NCBI GenBank assembly: GCA_031259225.1
Contig: JAIRLT010000217.1
Location: 1 to 5,563 of the forward strand
Direction: 5' to 3'
DNA from: Prevotellaceae bacterium
GTDB lineage: Bacteria; Bacteroidota; Bacteroidia; Bacteroidales; UBA932
DNA: 5,563 nt
The notes beneath the pieces were generated by a model, which was not told the origin of the DNA, ran no database searches, and was given only the letters and a program-made list of their open reading frames with translations. Every line of letters starts with the position of its first letter. The first letter of the stretch is position 1. A program made the translations under genes and the position numbers. Of this stretch, positions 5,489-5,563 are shown in pieces.

Positions 5489-5552
5489 GCGTAATCCGTC
5501 TAAATCCGCGTAATTCGTACCTCAGCGTAATCCGCCTAAATCCGCGTAATCC
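5489..5552 (+). repeat. 28-bp direct repeat pair built of ATCCGCGTA-like words
   Basis: Positions 5489-5516 and 5525-5552 match at 26 of 28 bases, with an 8-nt spacer (36-bp period). Each copy is itself made of 9-10 nt words such as ATCCGCGTA and ATCCGYCTAA. The first word begins slightly earlier, at 5485. The array may continue past the window. Confidence 0.75.
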
Positions 5553-5563
5553 TGAAAAAACAA

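Larger units (their letters stand above)
4953..5563. other. Gene-free repeat-rich tail
   Basis: No open frame here resembles a protein. The minus-strand frames that cross it run through the inverted-repeat element and the tandem words. It contains a probable terminator, one 148-bp MITE-like element, two clear GC-rich palindromes plus decayed ones (5291-5304, 5396-5407, 5441-5454), and about nine short tandem runs. Nothing shows where the next gene to the right begins. Confidence 0.8.

Noticed and set aside
5485..5552. Possible CRISPR array (28-bp repeats with a 36-bp period)
   Set aside because: Only two copies are present, the spacer is 8 nt, the repeats are made of smaller direct words, and no cas gene is in the window.

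Overview
The window most likely comes from a member of the Bacteroidota. Three observations point there. Exact matches to the Bacteroidota sigma-factor -7 element TAnnTTTG precede all three genes. The genes lack clear Shine-Dalgarno sequences and have A/T-rich leaders. The first gene encodes a secreted lipoprotein glycosidase typical of that phylum. No genus can be named from the sequence.

Layout. Positions 1-1346 (minus strand) hold the N-terminal 448 residues of a GH20 beta-N-acetylhexosaminidase lipoprotein; the gene runs off the left edge of the window. Positions 1385-2704 (minus strand) hold a complete 439-residue KamA-type radical SAM protein, related to lysine 2,3-aminomutase but divergent at substrate-binding positions. 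The two minus-strand genes are 38 bp apart, and a promoter element lies in that gap. A 325-bp divergent intergenic region (2705-3029) carries a promoter for each direction, an operator-like dyad on the kamA-like side, and a repeat mosaic on the other side. Positions 3030-4952 (plus strand) hold a complete 640-residue ABC-F ATPase of the YheS/Uup type, a ribosome-associated translation factor. Positions 4953-5563 contain no believable gene. They hold a probable terminator, a 148-bp MITE-like inverted-repeat element, and a dense patchwork of short tandem repeats.

The genes have no evident joint pathway: one is a glycan-degrading enzyme, one a radical SAM enzyme and one a translation factor. The unusual part is the non-coding DNA. 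Both sides of the ABC-F gene carry short tandem runs (2-4 copies) of several unrelated 7- or 8-nt words. Many runs are separated by copies of a GC-rich palindrome, GCTGGCGCGCCAGC, which is perfect once, one mismatch away three times, and decayed or half-length elsewhere. Word families recur: CATAATT occurs on both sides in the same orientation, and CACATnnn occurs on both sides in opposite orientation. This layered 'heptamer run + palindrome' architecture is the best candidate here for an undescribed repeat system. Its function, if any, is unknown.
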